A stretch of DNA of 64,000 bases from Asticcacaulis sp. AC466 (GCF_000495815.1 NZ_AWGE01000006.1:308441-372440), one strand, 5' to 3'; shown: positions 38,277 to 47,091, counted from the first letter of the stretch. Notes: generated from the letters alone by a model not told the origin. A program made the numbers and translations.

Positions 38277-38729
38277 ATGTTCCCGCCCATGACCCGCGCT
38301 GAAAAAATGACCCTGATGATCCGTATCTGCCTTGTGGTGCTGACCATGGCGGCGGGGATTCTGGCCTTCGGCCCGTTCGGCGGTCAGGAAGCCCGTATCG
38401 GTCTGACGGACAAGGAAGCCCACGTCCTCTCCACCTTCGTTATCACCTGCCTGGCCATATTAGCGCTGCCCAAGCTGCGGAAGTGGGATGTGGCCCTGCT
38501 ATGTCTCGTCGGCGGTGGTCTGGTCGAGGTTGTCCAGACCATGACCGGTCGCGACGGCGATATGGCCGACTGGTTGGCGGATGCCTTTGGCGTGGCCCTG
38601 GTCATGATCCCGATGACGGTGCAGTCGATGCGCCGGTCAGTGCTCAACGACACCCCACGCCGCCGCCGTGGCGACCAGCCGTTCAATAAGGCACACAAGA
38701 CGCTCACCGACCTGGTGACAAAAGACTAA
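38277..38729 (+). CDS. VanZ-like family membrane protein
   Basis: 150-residue integral membrane protein. Start at 38277 with AGGAGA 8 bp upstream. Four hydrophobic helices; the VanZ-like signature is DKEAHVLSTFVITCLAILAL followed by GGGLVEVVQTMTGRDGDMAD and WLADAFGVAL. VanZ is linked to teicoplanin resistance in enterococci, but most gram-negative members are uncharacterised and no resistance should be inferred. The C-terminal tail is Arg-rich. Confidence 0.82.
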   Translation: MFPPMTRAEKMTLMIRICLVVLTMAAGILAFGPFGGQEARIGLTDKEAHVLSTFVITCLAILALPKLRKWDVALLCLVGGGLVEVVQTMTGRDGDMADWLADAFGVALVMIPMTVQSMRRSVLNDTPRRRRGDQPFNKAHKTLTDLVTKD

Positions 38730-38790
38730 ACAATATTTACAGTTGTGATTGCCATGTGTACCGTTACCGCGATTATTTCGGGGGTACGAT

Positions 38791-39390
38791 ATGCGCAAGA
38801 CGGGAACATGGATCGCGGCGGCACTGGCCGGCATAGTGGTGGTTTCGATCGGCGGAGCCTATCTTGCTTCGCCCTATTTCGCGGCTAAAGCGCTGGCAGA
38901 TGCGGCTAAGGCCGGCAACAAGGACAAGCTGGAAGCCTTGGTGGATTTCCCCGCCGTTCGCGATGGGCTGAAGTCTCAGCTAACGGCCATGCTGACGGCC
39001 AAAATGCAGAACGATCCTGAACTAAAAGACAACCCGTTCGCCGGTCTTGGGCAAATGATGGTGCCTGCTCTCGCTGAACGGGCCGTGGATGCCATGGTTA
39101 CGCCCGGCGGCATCGCCGCCATGGCGACCGCGAAGCCTGCGGCCGCTCCCGGCCAGCCTGACGCCTCAAAGACGGAGCTTACCCCTGCGCCGACGTCCTC
39201 GCAGGCCGATGACAATACCGTTCACAGCTACAGCTATGTGACCATGGACCGCTTTCGCGCGTCCGCCGCGCCAAAATCCAAGCCGGCCCAGCATATCGAT
39301 TTTGTTTTTGAACGCCGCAACTTTTTCTCATGGAAGCTGGTCAAGGTCGCATTGCCTGAGGCGCTTCTGACGCCCGAAAACGCGGGGTAG
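38791..39390 (+). CDS. DUF2939 family protein
   Basis: 199-residue protein anchored or exported by MRKTGTWIAAALAGIVVVSI. The body has SPYFAAKALADAAKAGNKDK and LEALVDFPAVRDGLKSQLTA, the DUF2939 hallmark, then a Pro/Ala/Thr-rich linker (about residues 110-145) and a beta-rich C-terminus (HSYSYVTMDRFRASA, FVFERRNFFSWKLVKVALP). Function unknown. It follows the VanZ-like gene by 61 bp on the same strand and may share its transcript. Confidence 0.8.
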   Translation: MRKTGTWIAAALAGIVVVSIGGAYLASPYFAAKALADAAKAGNKDKLEALVDFPAVRDGLKSQLTAMLTAKMQNDPELKDNPFAGLGQMMVPALAERAVDAMVTPGGIAAMATAKPAAAPGQPDASKTELTPAPTSSQADDNTVHSYSYVTMDRFRASAAPKSKPAQHIDFVFERRNFFSWKLVKVALPEALLTPENAG

Positions 39391-39520
39391 GCGGTATATG
39401 CGGCGGGTGAATCGTGTGCGTCGGCATCGGTCGAGCCGCGAAGCGATACACGTGACAGTGTGTGAGCGCTAACAACAAAACTATACCCATCCGCGAATCC
39501 GGATTACACTTCGTTTTAGA

Positions 39521-39542
39521 TCTGATATCAGAATGATCATTC
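39521..39542. promoter_or_regulatory. Twin perfect palindromes upstream of LuxR-HTH gene
   Basis: TCTGATATCAGA (39521-39532) and GAATGATCATTC (39531-39542) are each perfect 12-bp palindromes and share two bases. They end 13 bp before the TTG start of the HTH gene, where a bound protein would block transcription or initiation. Candidate autoregulatory operator; not a known box to me. Confidence 0.5.
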
Positions 39543-39555
39543 GGGGAATGGGTCG

Positions 39556-40221
39556 TTGACAGACAAAGCATCAGCGCTGGACAGCCTGTCGCCACGGCAG
39601 AAGGAAATCCTTCGCTTGGTCGGTCAGCATATGCAGGCGAAGGAAGTCGCCCGCGCGCTCAATATCAGCAAACATACGGTCGATACCCACACCGAAGAGG
39701 CGCGGAAACGGCTTGGTGTCGCAACCAGTCGCGAAGCCGCACGGATGCTTATCGAATATGAAGCCGCCGCAGGCCTCCCTATCGATTACCGACCCCCACC
39801 GATAGGGATATCGGACCCGGCTGTGGATCTGCCAGAGTTGGCCCATGAGCAAGCTATATCACCCCGACCAACAGAATTACCTCAGCATCAGCTACGACGA
39901 ACTGGACATGGTTCTGAAAATGCTGGCCGACCCGCAGAAGTCGCACCACGTATCGGAGACGATCAATACGGTGCGCACGATCAATATGCAGGTGGGAACG
40001 GAAAAAGCCATCTACACGCTGGTGTCAGCGATAGCCTGGTTGACGGACGAAAGGGTTGGCTTACTCGATGGCTGAATACCCTGTCGCCTGCTCAATGGGT
40101 AGGTTTCGTGCTGGTCTTGGCGATCATTAGCCTCATATTTGTGGGGGGCATAGTCGCCGCCGTCGCTGGCATAATACAGGTTATTCAGCAAATCACGCAC
40201 TTCGCCGGTTGGCGCAACTGA
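39556..40221 (+). CDS. LuxR-type HTH protein with C-terminal transmembrane segment
   Basis: 221-codon frame starting with TTG. Residues 8-70 form a GerE/LuxR helix-turn-helix: LDSLSPRQKEILRLVGQHMQ, then AKEVARALNISKHTVDTHTE, then EARKRLGVATSREAARML. The C-terminus (about 172-215) is a long hydrophobic span, AQWVGFVLVLAIISLIFVGG and on. HTH plus C-terminal anchor is an arrangement I recall from small alphaproteobacterial regulators. The middle (about residues 97-170) is Gln/His/Gly-rich and has poor third-position GC, because a second ORF in another frame (39845-40075) carries the coding signal there. So either both frames are used, or the HTH and membrane parts were once separate genes joined by loss of stops or a frameshift. 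Confidence 0.65.
   Translation: MTDKASALDSLSPRQKEILRLVGQHMQAKEVARALNISKHTVDTHTEEARKRLGVATSREAARMLIEYEAAAGLPIDYRPPPIGISDPAVDLPELAHEQAISPRPTELPQHQLRRTGHGSENAGRPAEVAPRIGDDQYGAHDQYAGGNGKSHLHAGVSDSLVDGRKGWLTRWLNTLSPAQWVGFVLVLAIISLIFVGGIVAAVAGIIQVIQQITHFAGWRN
39845..40075 (+). CDS. Hypothetical protein nested in the HTH gene (+1 frame)
   Basis: 76-codon ATG frame lying wholly inside the previous frame. The product (MSKLYHPDQQNYLSISYDEL, then DMVLKMLADPQKSHHVSETI, ending LTDERVGLLDG) has a balanced, protein-like composition. About three quarters or more of its codons end in G or C, like neighbouring genes, while the other frame over the same bases does not. It looks like a small alpha-helical cytoplasmic protein; no family recognised. 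The Shine-Dalgarno site is weak, so it may depend on coupling with the surrounding gene. Confidence 0.6.
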   Translation: MSKLYHPDQQNYLSISYDELDMVLKMLADPQKSHHVSETINTVRTINMQVGTEKAIYTLVSAIAWLTDERVGLLDG

Positions 40222-40234
40222 TTTGGGAGATGAC

Positions 40235-40582
40235 ATGAAGCGATCTGATATGGTGCTGTATGGCGCCGAGCAACTCATACTGTCTGAAAATGCCATTGAG
40301 CAAGCCCTGGCGGATACGGCGGGCTTGGCCAGCAGTCTCAGTCGTATGCGTGTGGATTCCCGACTATCGGCCGTTATCGGTCAGGATGCCTTGTGCGAGG
40401 TCGCCGAAGCTATTACCGCTCTGACGAGGGCGCGTGGCGCGATGGTTCGTGCTCATGGACATCTTGATGCGGTCAAAAAGCAGATTGGCTGCGGCGCCGT
40501 TGCGACAGGTGGCGGCTATCAAAAGCCGCCAGGCGATGGCATTGTTTGGGAAGGCGCGCCGGGCGAAGACGTCGCGGCATAA
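40235..40582 (+). CDS. Hypothetical protein, alpha-helical
   Basis: 115-residue protein of unknown function, starting at 40235 with GGGAG 7 bp upstream. It begins MKRSDMVLYGAEQLILSENA and is predicted mostly helical: IEQALADTAGLASSLSRMRV, then ALCEVAEAITALTRARGAMV and RAHGHLDAVKKQIGCGAVAT. The tail is Gly/Pro-rich. Its helix pattern recalls small prophage or accessory proteins, but I recognise no family. It lies 13 bp after the HTH/membrane gene and 9 bp before the next gene, so this is probably one operon. Confidence 0.7.
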   Translation: MKRSDMVLYGAEQLILSENAIEQALADTAGLASSLSRMRVDSRLSAVIGQDALCEVAEAITALTRARGAMVRAHGHLDAVKKQIGCGAVATGGGYQKPPGDGIVWEGAPGEDVAA

Positions 40583-40591
40583 AGGACGAGA

Positions 40592-41044
40592 ATGATATAT
40601 ACGTGGGCGATCCTCTCGCACGTCCTTGCAATTATTGTTTGTGGTTACGCCTTTTGGCGCGGCGGTTCCGTTGAAAGATACGGAGCCGCCATTATTGCTG
40701 TCAGTTGGATATTGAGCACGTTTCTGCAAAGCAACGCCGGCCATGGTCCGGGGCCGGTCGTGGTGTGCATCGATGTTCTGACCATGTTGATCCTGCTCTA
40801 TTATTCGGAACGCACGCGCGCGCTTTGGGTGGCCTGTTGCGCCGCCTTCACGGTGCTTGCGGTTCTGACGCACGTCGCCTTCTACACCGCCCGGCAGATG
40901 AGCCTTGTCGCCTATATCACGGCCGCAGGCCTGTTCGGGGGCTACTGCCTGCTGCTGCCCCTCTTTATCCGTATGATCGTGCTGGAATGGCAGCGCTTCA
41001 CTTCACGGCGCTCTTCCCGAAAATCGTCAAAACCGAATATTTAA
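40592..41044 (+). CDS. Hypothetical integral membrane protein
   Basis: 150-residue protein with about five hydrophobic helices (TWAILSHVLAIIVCGYAFW; YGAAIIAVSWILSTFL; VVVCIDVLTMLILLYY; VACCAAFTVLAVLTHVAFY; VAYITAAGLFGGYCLLLPLF) and a basic C-terminal tail. No family recognised. Last of four small genes running in the same direction from 39556. The cluster as a whole (HTH with anchor, nested ORF, helical protein, membrane protein) has no assigned function. Confidence 0.72.
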   Translation: MIYTWAILSHVLAIIVCGYAFWRGGSVERYGAAIIAVSWILSTFLQSNAGHGPGPVVVCIDVLTMLILLYYSERTRALWVACCAAFTVLAVLTHVAFYTARQMSLVAYITAAGLFGGYCLLLPLFIRMIVLEWQRFTSRRSSRKSSKPNI

Positions 41045-41117
41045 TCATGGTTTGGAAGCTCCCAGTCGCGATCACTGCATTTTCGCGCGCGATGGGCGTT
41101 AGTTGACGCCTGGGCGA

Positions 41118-41891
41118 CTATGGCACCAGGGTAATTAGTTTCAGATTGGGGAAATTGGCTAGCCGCAAGGTGAACTGCTCGAAAACAAGCCGCCCATGGC
41201 GCGGATGCAAAAAGCGTCGGGTTCCGCCCTCACGCGCCAGGACCTCCTGCGAATGCCAGGCGGCGGCAAAGGCAAGGCTTTCGGCGCAGAGATCGTCAAT
41301 CACACTTTGCAGTAGCAGGTCGTCGCGCAGGGATGCGGTATCCGCCCGGAATTCTGCGACCAGCCGTCGTGAGCGCTCGGGCCAGTCATCTATCAGCGCT
41401 CGGGCCTGGGGCGAGGTAAAGGCATAGCGCAGAAGGTTACGCCCACCCTCCGGGCCACTCGGCACCGGCCATCCGTCAAACAGGTCGTCTGCCTCGCTGT
41501 TCCACGCTACGATTTCCCAGTGATGGTCGAGCACATAGGCCGGGGCACGAATCACGCCGACGAGCGGCGCCAGCGCGTGTATGTCCGGAATGTCTCCATC
41601 GACCGAGGCCGGCACCACATGCCCGGCCAGGGTGAACAGATAGGCGCGCTCACTCCTCGACAGGCGTAAGCCGCGTGCCATGGCCATAAGGCTCATATGG
41701 GAAATACCCGTCGTTCGCCCCTGTTCGATCCAGGTAAACCAGGTCGGGCTGATACCGCACAGGACGGCTGCCTCCTCGCGGCGCAGTCCGGGTGTGCGGC
41801 GGCGTGGCCCCGACGGCAGGTCGAAGTCCTCCGGCCGCAACCGTTCCCGCACGCTACGGATAAAGTCGCCTAACTCATTGGGTTTGGTCAT
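41118..41891 (-). CDS. XRE-family regulator with MmyB-like ligand-binding domain
   Basis: 257-residue transcription factor. N-terminal HTH_31/XRE: MTKPNELGDFIRSVRERLRP, then RRRTPGLRREEAAVLCGISP and TWFTWIEQGR. The C-terminal MmyB-like PAS-fold domain includes APAYVLDHHWEIVAWNSEAD and NLLRYAFTSPQARALIDDWP, a pocket that binds fatty acids or aromatics in homologues. I start at 41891 because the family N-terminus begins there. It is divergent from the methyltransferase gene 63 bp away, which it probably controls. Confidence 0.9.
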   Translation of the reverse strand: MTKPNELGDFIRSVRERLRPEDFDLPSGPRRRTPGLRREEAAVLCGISPTWFTWIEQGRTTGISHMSLMAMARGLRLSRSERAYLFTLAGHVVPASVDGDIPDIHALAPLVGVIRAPAYVLDHHWEIVAWNSEADDLFDGWPVPSGPEGGRNLLRYAFTSPQARALIDDWPERSRRLVAEFRADTASLRDDLLLQSVIDDLCAESLAFAAAWHSQEVLAREGGTRRFLHPRHGRLVFEQFTLRLANFPNLKLITLVP

Positions 41892-41919
41892 GGCCGGGCT
41901 ATTGCATTTTATAATAGGA

Positions 41920-41929
41920 TAACGAGTTA
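41920..41929. promoter_or_regulatory. Candidate operator between XRE regulator and methyltransferase
   Basis: TAAC-GA-GTTA, a short inverted repeat in the 63-bp divergent gap, immediately followed by GTTAAC overlap. Short palindromes next to the XRE gene are plausible operator sites, but this one is too short to be sure. Confidence 0.3.
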
Positions 41930-41954
41930 ACTTGTACCTCCATAAAGGAGGTTT

Positions 41955-42752
41955 ATGGATGGGGCAATGCAGATGGAGACCCGCATGACAAACCATAGCC
42001 AGACCATCCAGAACCAATTTGATCCCCAGGCCCAGGCCTACCTGCTAAGCACTGTCCATGCCGCGGGAGAGGATCTCGCGCGTGCGGCCGCTATCGTGGC
42101 TGCCGCCATTCCGTGTGAGACCGGCAAGTTACTCGATGTTGGCTGCGGCGCAGGGCATCTCAGTTTTGCGGTGTCGCCACATCTGTCACGCGTGGTCGCC
42201 GCCGATCCATCGCCGGGGATGCTGGACGCGGTCCGCCAGGGCGCAGATGATCGCGGGCAGACCATTGAAGCCGTGCGGGCAAGCGCCGGTGACCTGCCCT
42301 TCGACGAGGGTGCTTTCTGCGTTGTGGCCTCGCGATACAGCGCCCATCATTGGCTGGGCCTTGAGGCCGCCATGCGCGAGATGCGTCGTGTGGTGAAGAC
42401 GGGCGGCTATCTGCTGATGATCGATGTGCTCGGCGACGAGGATGACCTGGTCAATACGCATTTGCAGACGATGGAATTGCTGCGCGATCGCTCACATATC
42501 CGCAACCTGAAGGCTTCGCAGTGGAGGGCGCTGATAGGGGCATCGGGATTTCAGTTGGTCGAGGAAGCGGCTTATCGTCTGCCGCTGGAATTCAGCTCCT
42601 GGGTCGGACGGATGCGAACGTCGCCGCAGCGCATCGGCATGATCCGCACACTGGAGGACGAGGCGCCGGCCGAGGTGCGCGAGGCGCTGAAAATTTCGGC
42701 GGACGGATCGTTCGAGCTGCAAACAGGATTGTTCTGGGCGAGAGCGGTGTGA
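41955..42752 (+). CDS. SAM-dependent methyltransferase (UbiE/COQ5-like)
   Basis: 265-residue class I methyltransferase. SAM-binding motif I is LLDVGCGAGHLSFAVSPHLS with acidic loop VVAADPS; motif II region AGDLPFDEGAFCVVASRYSA and HHW; post-motif ALREMRRVVKTGGYLLMIDV-like segment. Acceptor unknown. A strong AAGGAGG lies only 3 nt before the ATG at 41955, so initiation may instead be at the ATG at 41967 or 41985 within the same frame. Divergent from the XRE/MmyB regulator. Confidence 0.87.
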   Translation: MDGAMQMETRMTNHSQTIQNQFDPQAQAYLLSTVHAAGEDLARAAAIVAAAIPCETGKLLDVGCGAGHLSFAVSPHLSRVVAADPSPGMLDAVRQGADDRGQTIEAVRASAGDLPFDEGAFCVVASRYSAHHWLGLEAAMREMRRVVKTGGYLLMIDVLGDEDDLVNTHLQTMELLRDRSHIRNLKASQWRALIGASGFQLVEEAAYRLPLEFSSWVGRMRTSPQRIGMIRTLEDEAPAEVREALKISADGSFELQTGLFWARAV

Positions 42753-42856
42753 TTGGGAGAGCGCCGGGTTGGTCAAAATATAGCGGTCACGACAGCCCGG
42801 CTAAAATTTAAAACAGAAAGGGCTGTCATGCTGTCGCAAGGGGCCGCAAGGGCGGC

Positions 42857-44575
42857 CTAAGGTTTCGGCAGTGCGGAGGGGGCTGGGCGGTTCGACGGAT
42901 TGGCCTCGTTCTCCAATCCGATAATCGTTCCAACAAAGCCTCCGGCCTTTTTGGTACTGAGGAATGTCGCGTCTCCGCCAGGCGAAAGGGGCTTCCATCC
43001 CTGTTCGCCCCAGGCGTACGACGCGCTGAGCGCACCGCCGTCGATTTTCAGCCTGAGGCGGATTGTTCGCGCGCAGCGCGGCAGGACGGCCGACGACACC
43101 ATGCGCCCCGACTGCGGATCGCCCGCCGTTTCACGGCGCATGACGGCGACCCGCCGCACGCCCTGAACCTTGATCACGCCGAGAAAAAGATAGGCGTCGT
43201 CGCTCTGGAGCGCGACAAGACCTGCGCGATCGCCATCGTGGTCGGGCTCATAATCGGCCAGCGCGGTCGATACCTCCGCTATGGCGTGAGCCTGCTTGCG
43301 AGCAATGAAGGCGGGCGTTGCGGAGGTGTCTCCGACAGGGTGTCCGGGCGCCATGACCAGACGGCCATGGTCAAGACGAAAAAAGGTCTTGGCCGGCACC
43401 CGGACACCCATCCAGCCCAAGCCCAGGTGCGTCTCATCGAAGGTATCAATATAGGAGAAATCGCTGTTTTGAGGCGCCCCAGGTTCAGTCGCTTCTGTCG
43501 ATGCAGGCTTGTCCACGGCGAAGGGCACCGCCGTTCCGTGGTCCAGTAGGGTTGGCCATCCGTCGTCTGACCATTTGACTGGCAACAGGTAGGTTTCCCG
43601 TCCGATATTGTAGACCCCCGGAGCGTAGGCGCGCGCCGCCAGAAAGACCGCCCACCAATCTCCGGACGGCGTCGTGACAAACTTTGCATGACCGGCGGCT
43701 TCGACCGGGTGCGGCCGCGTCGCCGGCAGATCGGCCTGAGTGAGGATCGGATTGCCGCTGAAAGCCTCGTAGGGTCCGTCGATTTTGCGGCCGCGGAAGA
43801 CGATTTCTGAATGATGCTCGTCCGGTCCCGTGCCGCCTTCGGCAGCAATCAGGTAGTACCATCCGGCCTTTTTGAAAAGGTGCGGCCCTTCGGGCCAGAA
43901 CAGATGCGGCGGATTATCCCCCCCTCCAACCAAGGGGATGCGCGGCCCGGTCACGGCTTTGGCGACCGGGTCGAACGCTTGAAGCCACAGGACACGGTGT
44001 CCGGGAAATTTGGCGGGACCATCGGGAGGACCGTTGTTTACGACATAGGTCTTTCCGTCATCATCCCAGAACAATGACGGGTCAATGCCGGCAAAATCCA
44101 ACCAGACGGGGTCCGACCATGGCCCTTGCGGCGCCTTTGCCGTTATCACGAAATTCCGGTTATTTGTGCTGACGATGTAGAAGGTGCCATCGTGATAGGA
44201 GATGTCGGGTGCCATGATGCCGCCCGAAACATATTGGCCCGCGAAGTCAAACTGGCCGGCGCGGTCGATGGCGTTGCCGATGTGACGCCAGGTCACCAGA
44301 TCGCGGGAGTGGTATATCGGCAATCCGGGGAAGTTGGTGAAGCTGGAATTGACCAGATAATAGTCCGCTCCCACGCGAACAATGCTGGGATCTGGCGCAT
44401 AGCCCGATACGATCGGGTTGCGGTATTGCCCGGGCGCCAGACTAATTCTTTCCTGGCTGCGACCAACATAGCGGAAATAGGCAATGCTGGCGTCGCCGGC
44501 ACCGGCGCCGTGGGGCACGGCATAAGCGAAAGCGATGGCCGAAATAGCGGCGATCCTGATCATCGGCGTTTCCAT
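42857..44575 (-). CDS. Exported glycoside hydrolase family 43 (beta-xylosidase/arabinofuranosidase type)
   Basis: 572-residue enzyme: signal peptide (MIRIAAISAIAFAYAVPHGA after a possible upstream Met), five-bladed GH43 propeller, and a C-terminal beta-sandwich domain of the xylosidase C-terminal type (from about 360). Catalytic triad seen: Asp62 in YAPDPSIVRV (base), Asp165 in AGIDPSLFWDDDG (pKa modulator) and Glu229 in WPEGPHLFKK (acid). It acts on alpha-arabinosyl or beta-xylosyl residues of hemicellulose; specificity cannot be fixed. It follows the GH74 gene on the same strand, so the pair may be an operon for xyloglucan or arabinoxylan breakdown. Confidence 0.92.
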   Translation of the reverse strand: METPMIRIAAISAIAFAYAVPHGAGAGDASIAYFRYVGRSQERISLAPGQYRNPIVSGYAPDPSIVRVGADYYLVNSSFTNFPGLPIYHSRDLVTWRHIGNAIDRAGQFDFAGQYVSGGIMAPDISYHDGTFYIVSTNNRNFVITAKAPQGPWSDPVWLDFAGIDPSLFWDDDGKTYVVNNGPPDGPAKFPGHRVLWLQAFDPVAKAVTGPRIPLVGGGDNPPHLFWPEGPHLFKKAGWYYLIAAEGGTGPDEHHSEIVFRGRKIDGPYEAFSGNPILTQADLPATRPHPVEAAGHAKFVTTPSGDWWAVFLAARAYAPGVYNIGRETYLLPVKWSDDGWPTLLDHGTAVPFAVDKPASTEATEPGAPQNSDFSYIDTFDETHLGLGWMGVRVPAKTFFRLDHGRLVMAPGHPVGDTSATPAFIARKQAHAIAEVSTALADYEPDHDGDRAGLVALQSDDAYLFLGVIKVQGVRRVAVMRRETAGDPQSGRMVSSAVLPRCARTIRLRLKIDGGALSASYAWGEQGWKPLSPGGDATFLSTKKAGGFVGTIIGLENEANPSNRPAPSALPKP

Positions 44576-44742
44576 CGACTGGCGGCTTCAGCCGGCAGTA
44601 AGGACCGGCATCGCGCCCTTAGCTCGGCGACTTGCATACAAGATAGGACCTGCGCACACACACCGTCTCCTCCACAATTCTTATCGCCGCAACCTGCTGC
44701 TTCTGGCTTTAATGAGCCCTGGGCCTGGCCTGTCTCGTTCAT

Positions 44743-47091
44743 TTATGTGCTGTAGAGCACTCCGCGGCCGTTGCCGGCAACAAAGATACGACCATAGACG
44801 TTCTGGTCAGCTGCGATCACGCCGATGCCGCCAAATTGGTGGGCGTCGTCGTTAAAGCGCGTCCAGGTGACGCCACCATCGTCTGATCGGTGCACGCCCC
44901 ATACGCCGTTGATCACGCCCACGACGTAGATTGCCGCCGAATATATGGCGCCGGCCTTCGGCTTACCAAGCGCCACTGCGGTGGCACCTTGCACATCGGC
45001 CCATTGGTTGCTGCCAAAGATTGACGCGAAGGTGCTAAGCTTTTGCCAGGTCGCCCCTGAATCGGTGGAGTGGTAAATGGCGTTGCCGTCGGCCAGCCAA
45101 AGGTCGCCTTCCACATTGGGGTTTACCGCCAGAGAGGTATTTGCGAAGTAGCCGGGCGCCAAGCCCGCCGCCACCGAGCCAGGACTGAGCGTGAAGGTAT
45201 GGCCGCCATCGCCGGAGACATAGACCTTGCCCGACGTGCCCCACCAGTGGCCTCCCGAGTCGTACGCATAGACCTTGTTCGGGTTCCTGCGATCAGCCGC
45301 CAGGTGGTATCCTCGACCTATGCCGGTGCCAACGCTGGGCAGCGTCGGCAGATTCGTGGACACCCAACTGGCGCCGTTGTTGATGGTGTACGACGGTACA
45401 GAATTGGACGGAGCCCACACCGCTTTGTTGCGTTCCGTGACGACAATGCTGGCTTCGTAGGACGGGTTGGTCGTGGCCCCGGACGGGAGGGCTGCAAACG
45501 ACGTCCAGGTCCTGCCGCCATCACCGGACCAGAAGCCGGTGCCGGCGTTGTTGTTCCAGTTCGCCGCACCAATGGTAGCGATGTATTGAGGATCGGACCA
45601 GGCCATGTCGGCGGAAAAAGCGCTGTTCCATTGGTTGCTTGGGCCGAACGTTGGCGTCTTGGTAAGATCGGTGTGGACCCACGTCCCTATGTCGCCCGCG
45701 CTGTTGATAACGGTGTATGTCGCGCCTGGCGGCGGCGTTGCAAGATCCGCGACGGCGTTCTCTTCGATACCGTCAACGATTGGAGCCCAGCTAGGCGTGG
45801 CCGAGGACGCGTTGCGGGTCTCAACTATCCCACCTCCATGAATATGAAGGATGTGATCGCGATCGAATGGGTCGATCTCGATGTCGTCCACCCAGCCGGA
45901 GTAACTGACATCGGCCGGCGTACGAGGCATCATAGCTTCGATCTCGTGCCACGTATTGCCGTCATCGTCGGACAACTGCACCACCTGCTGGCCGCTGTAG
46001 TTGCCCCAGGAATTGCTGACACCCAAAGCGATTCGCGTGGTCGCGCCGCTACCGTAGATGGACACGCCTCCGTAGCCGAACGCGTTTGTGCTGTTGATCA
46101 ACGTCCAGTTAGTCCCGTCGAACTTGTAGAGGCGGGCGGGGCCTGCGGTGCCGGGCCCCTTCCCGACAGAGAACACGACGTAAAACACGCCGTCGGCTGC
46201 ACGCACCATGTGCGGGATATGGTAGCCGGAAACCGGCGTGGATACCGGCGTCCAGGTTGAGCCGCCGTCGCCGGACCTGTACAGGTTCGCGCCAAGCCCT
46301 GCCACGCCCGCGTAGTCGGGGGCAATTGCGGCGTAAAGGACTTGTGTCGCGGTGCCGGTGCCCTTGGTGCCAGTATCGTACACGATCAGTTCAACACCTA
46401 CCGCGCTGCCGCCCGCAGCGCTGATCTGGGCGGAACTCATCTTTGTACTCGACAGCGACGTCACCTGGGCCCAGGTGCGGCCGGAGTCGGTGCTAGTCCA
46501 CAGCCCGGCCGTTCGGGAGCCGTAGAACAAGATCGATGGCTTGTTGGGGTCGACCACCATTCGTTCGCCGATGGCCCGCCCACTGTTGTTCGCACCCGCA
46601 GAGAAGGGCAGGTTGACGGATGTCCAATGGTCGCCGCGGTCGTTGGAAATATAAAGCCGGGCGGTCGCGTCAGCCGAACTGTACAGGCCGGTACTCATGT
46701 AGACCAGTTGGTCGTCGTTCGGATCCAGGGCAATGCTCTCGGCGCCCTGAAAAAAGCTTTCTCGCGCACCAAAGCTGTCAGTGAGTGCTATCCAGGCCTT
46801 CGTGGATTGGTTCCACCGGTACGCACCGCCAATGTCGGTTCGCGCGTACAACAGGTTTGCAGAATTCGGGTGGAAAATCAGGCCGGTGACGTAACCACCG
46901 CCGCCAATTTTCGCGTTCCTCCAAGTCGTCACCTCAGGTGTGCCGCCACCCCCACCGCCACCAACGCCACCGCCACCGGTGCCGCCGCTGTTACCGCCGC
47001 CACTACTTCCGCTCCCGCCTCCACCGCAACCAGTGAGGAGGGTTGCAGAGAGCGCCGAAAGAACAAAGTGTCGTTTGCTGCACGTGGTCAT
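44743..47091 (-). CDS. GH74 xyloglucanase-like lipoprotein
   Basis: 782-residue protein with two seven-bladed propellers typical of GH74 endo-xyloglucanases. From the ATG at 47091 it starts with a lipoprotein signal (MTTCSKRHFVLSALSATLLT, then GCGGGG) and a Gly/Ser-rich linker, so it should sit on the outer membrane surface. Repeated BNR/Asp-box motifs are plain: SNDRGDHWTS, STDSGRTWAQ, SGDGGSTWTP, SDDDGNTWHE, SGDGGHTFTL, STDSGATWQK and SDDGGVTWTR. The first blade (WRNAKIGGGGYVTGLIFHPN, then RTDIGGAYRW) is the GH74 signature and holds the first catalytic Asp. Confidence 0.93.
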   Translation of the reverse strand: MTTCSKRHFVLSALSATLLTGCGGGGSGSSGGGNSGGTGGGGVGGGGGGGTPEVTTWRNAKIGGGGYVTGLIFHPNSANLLYARTDIGGAYRWNQSTKAWIALTDSFGARESFFQGAESIALDPNDDQLVYMSTGLYSSADATARLYISNDRGDHWTSVNLPFSAGANNSGRAIGERMVVDPNKPSILFYGSRTAGLWTSTDSGRTWAQVTSLSSTKMSSAQISAAGGSAVGVELIVYDTGTKGTGTATQVLYAAIAPDYAGVAGLGANLYRSGDGGSTWTPVSTPVSGYHIPHMVRAADGVFYVVFSVGKGPGTAGPARLYKFDGTNWTLINSTNAFGYGGVSIYGSGATTRIALGVSNSWGNYSGQQVVQLSDDDGNTWHEIEAMMPRTPADVSYSGWVDDIEIDPFDRDHILHIHGGGIVETRNASSATPSWAPIVDGIEENAVADLATPPPGATYTVINSAGDIGTWVHTDLTKTPTFGPSNQWNSAFSADMAWSDPQYIATIGAANWNNNAGTGFWSGDGGRTWTSFAALPSGATTNPSYEASIVVTERNKAVWAPSNSVPSYTINNGASWVSTNLPTLPSVGTGIGRGYHLAADRRNPNKVYAYDSGGHWWGTSGKVYVSGDGGHTFTLSPGSVAAGLAPGYFANTSLAVNPNVEGDLWLADGNAIYHSTDSGATWQKLSTFASIFGSNQWADVQGATAVALGKPKAGAIYSAAIYVVGVINGVWGVHRSDDGGVTWTRFNDDAHQFGGIGVIAADQNVYGRIFVAGNGRGVLYST

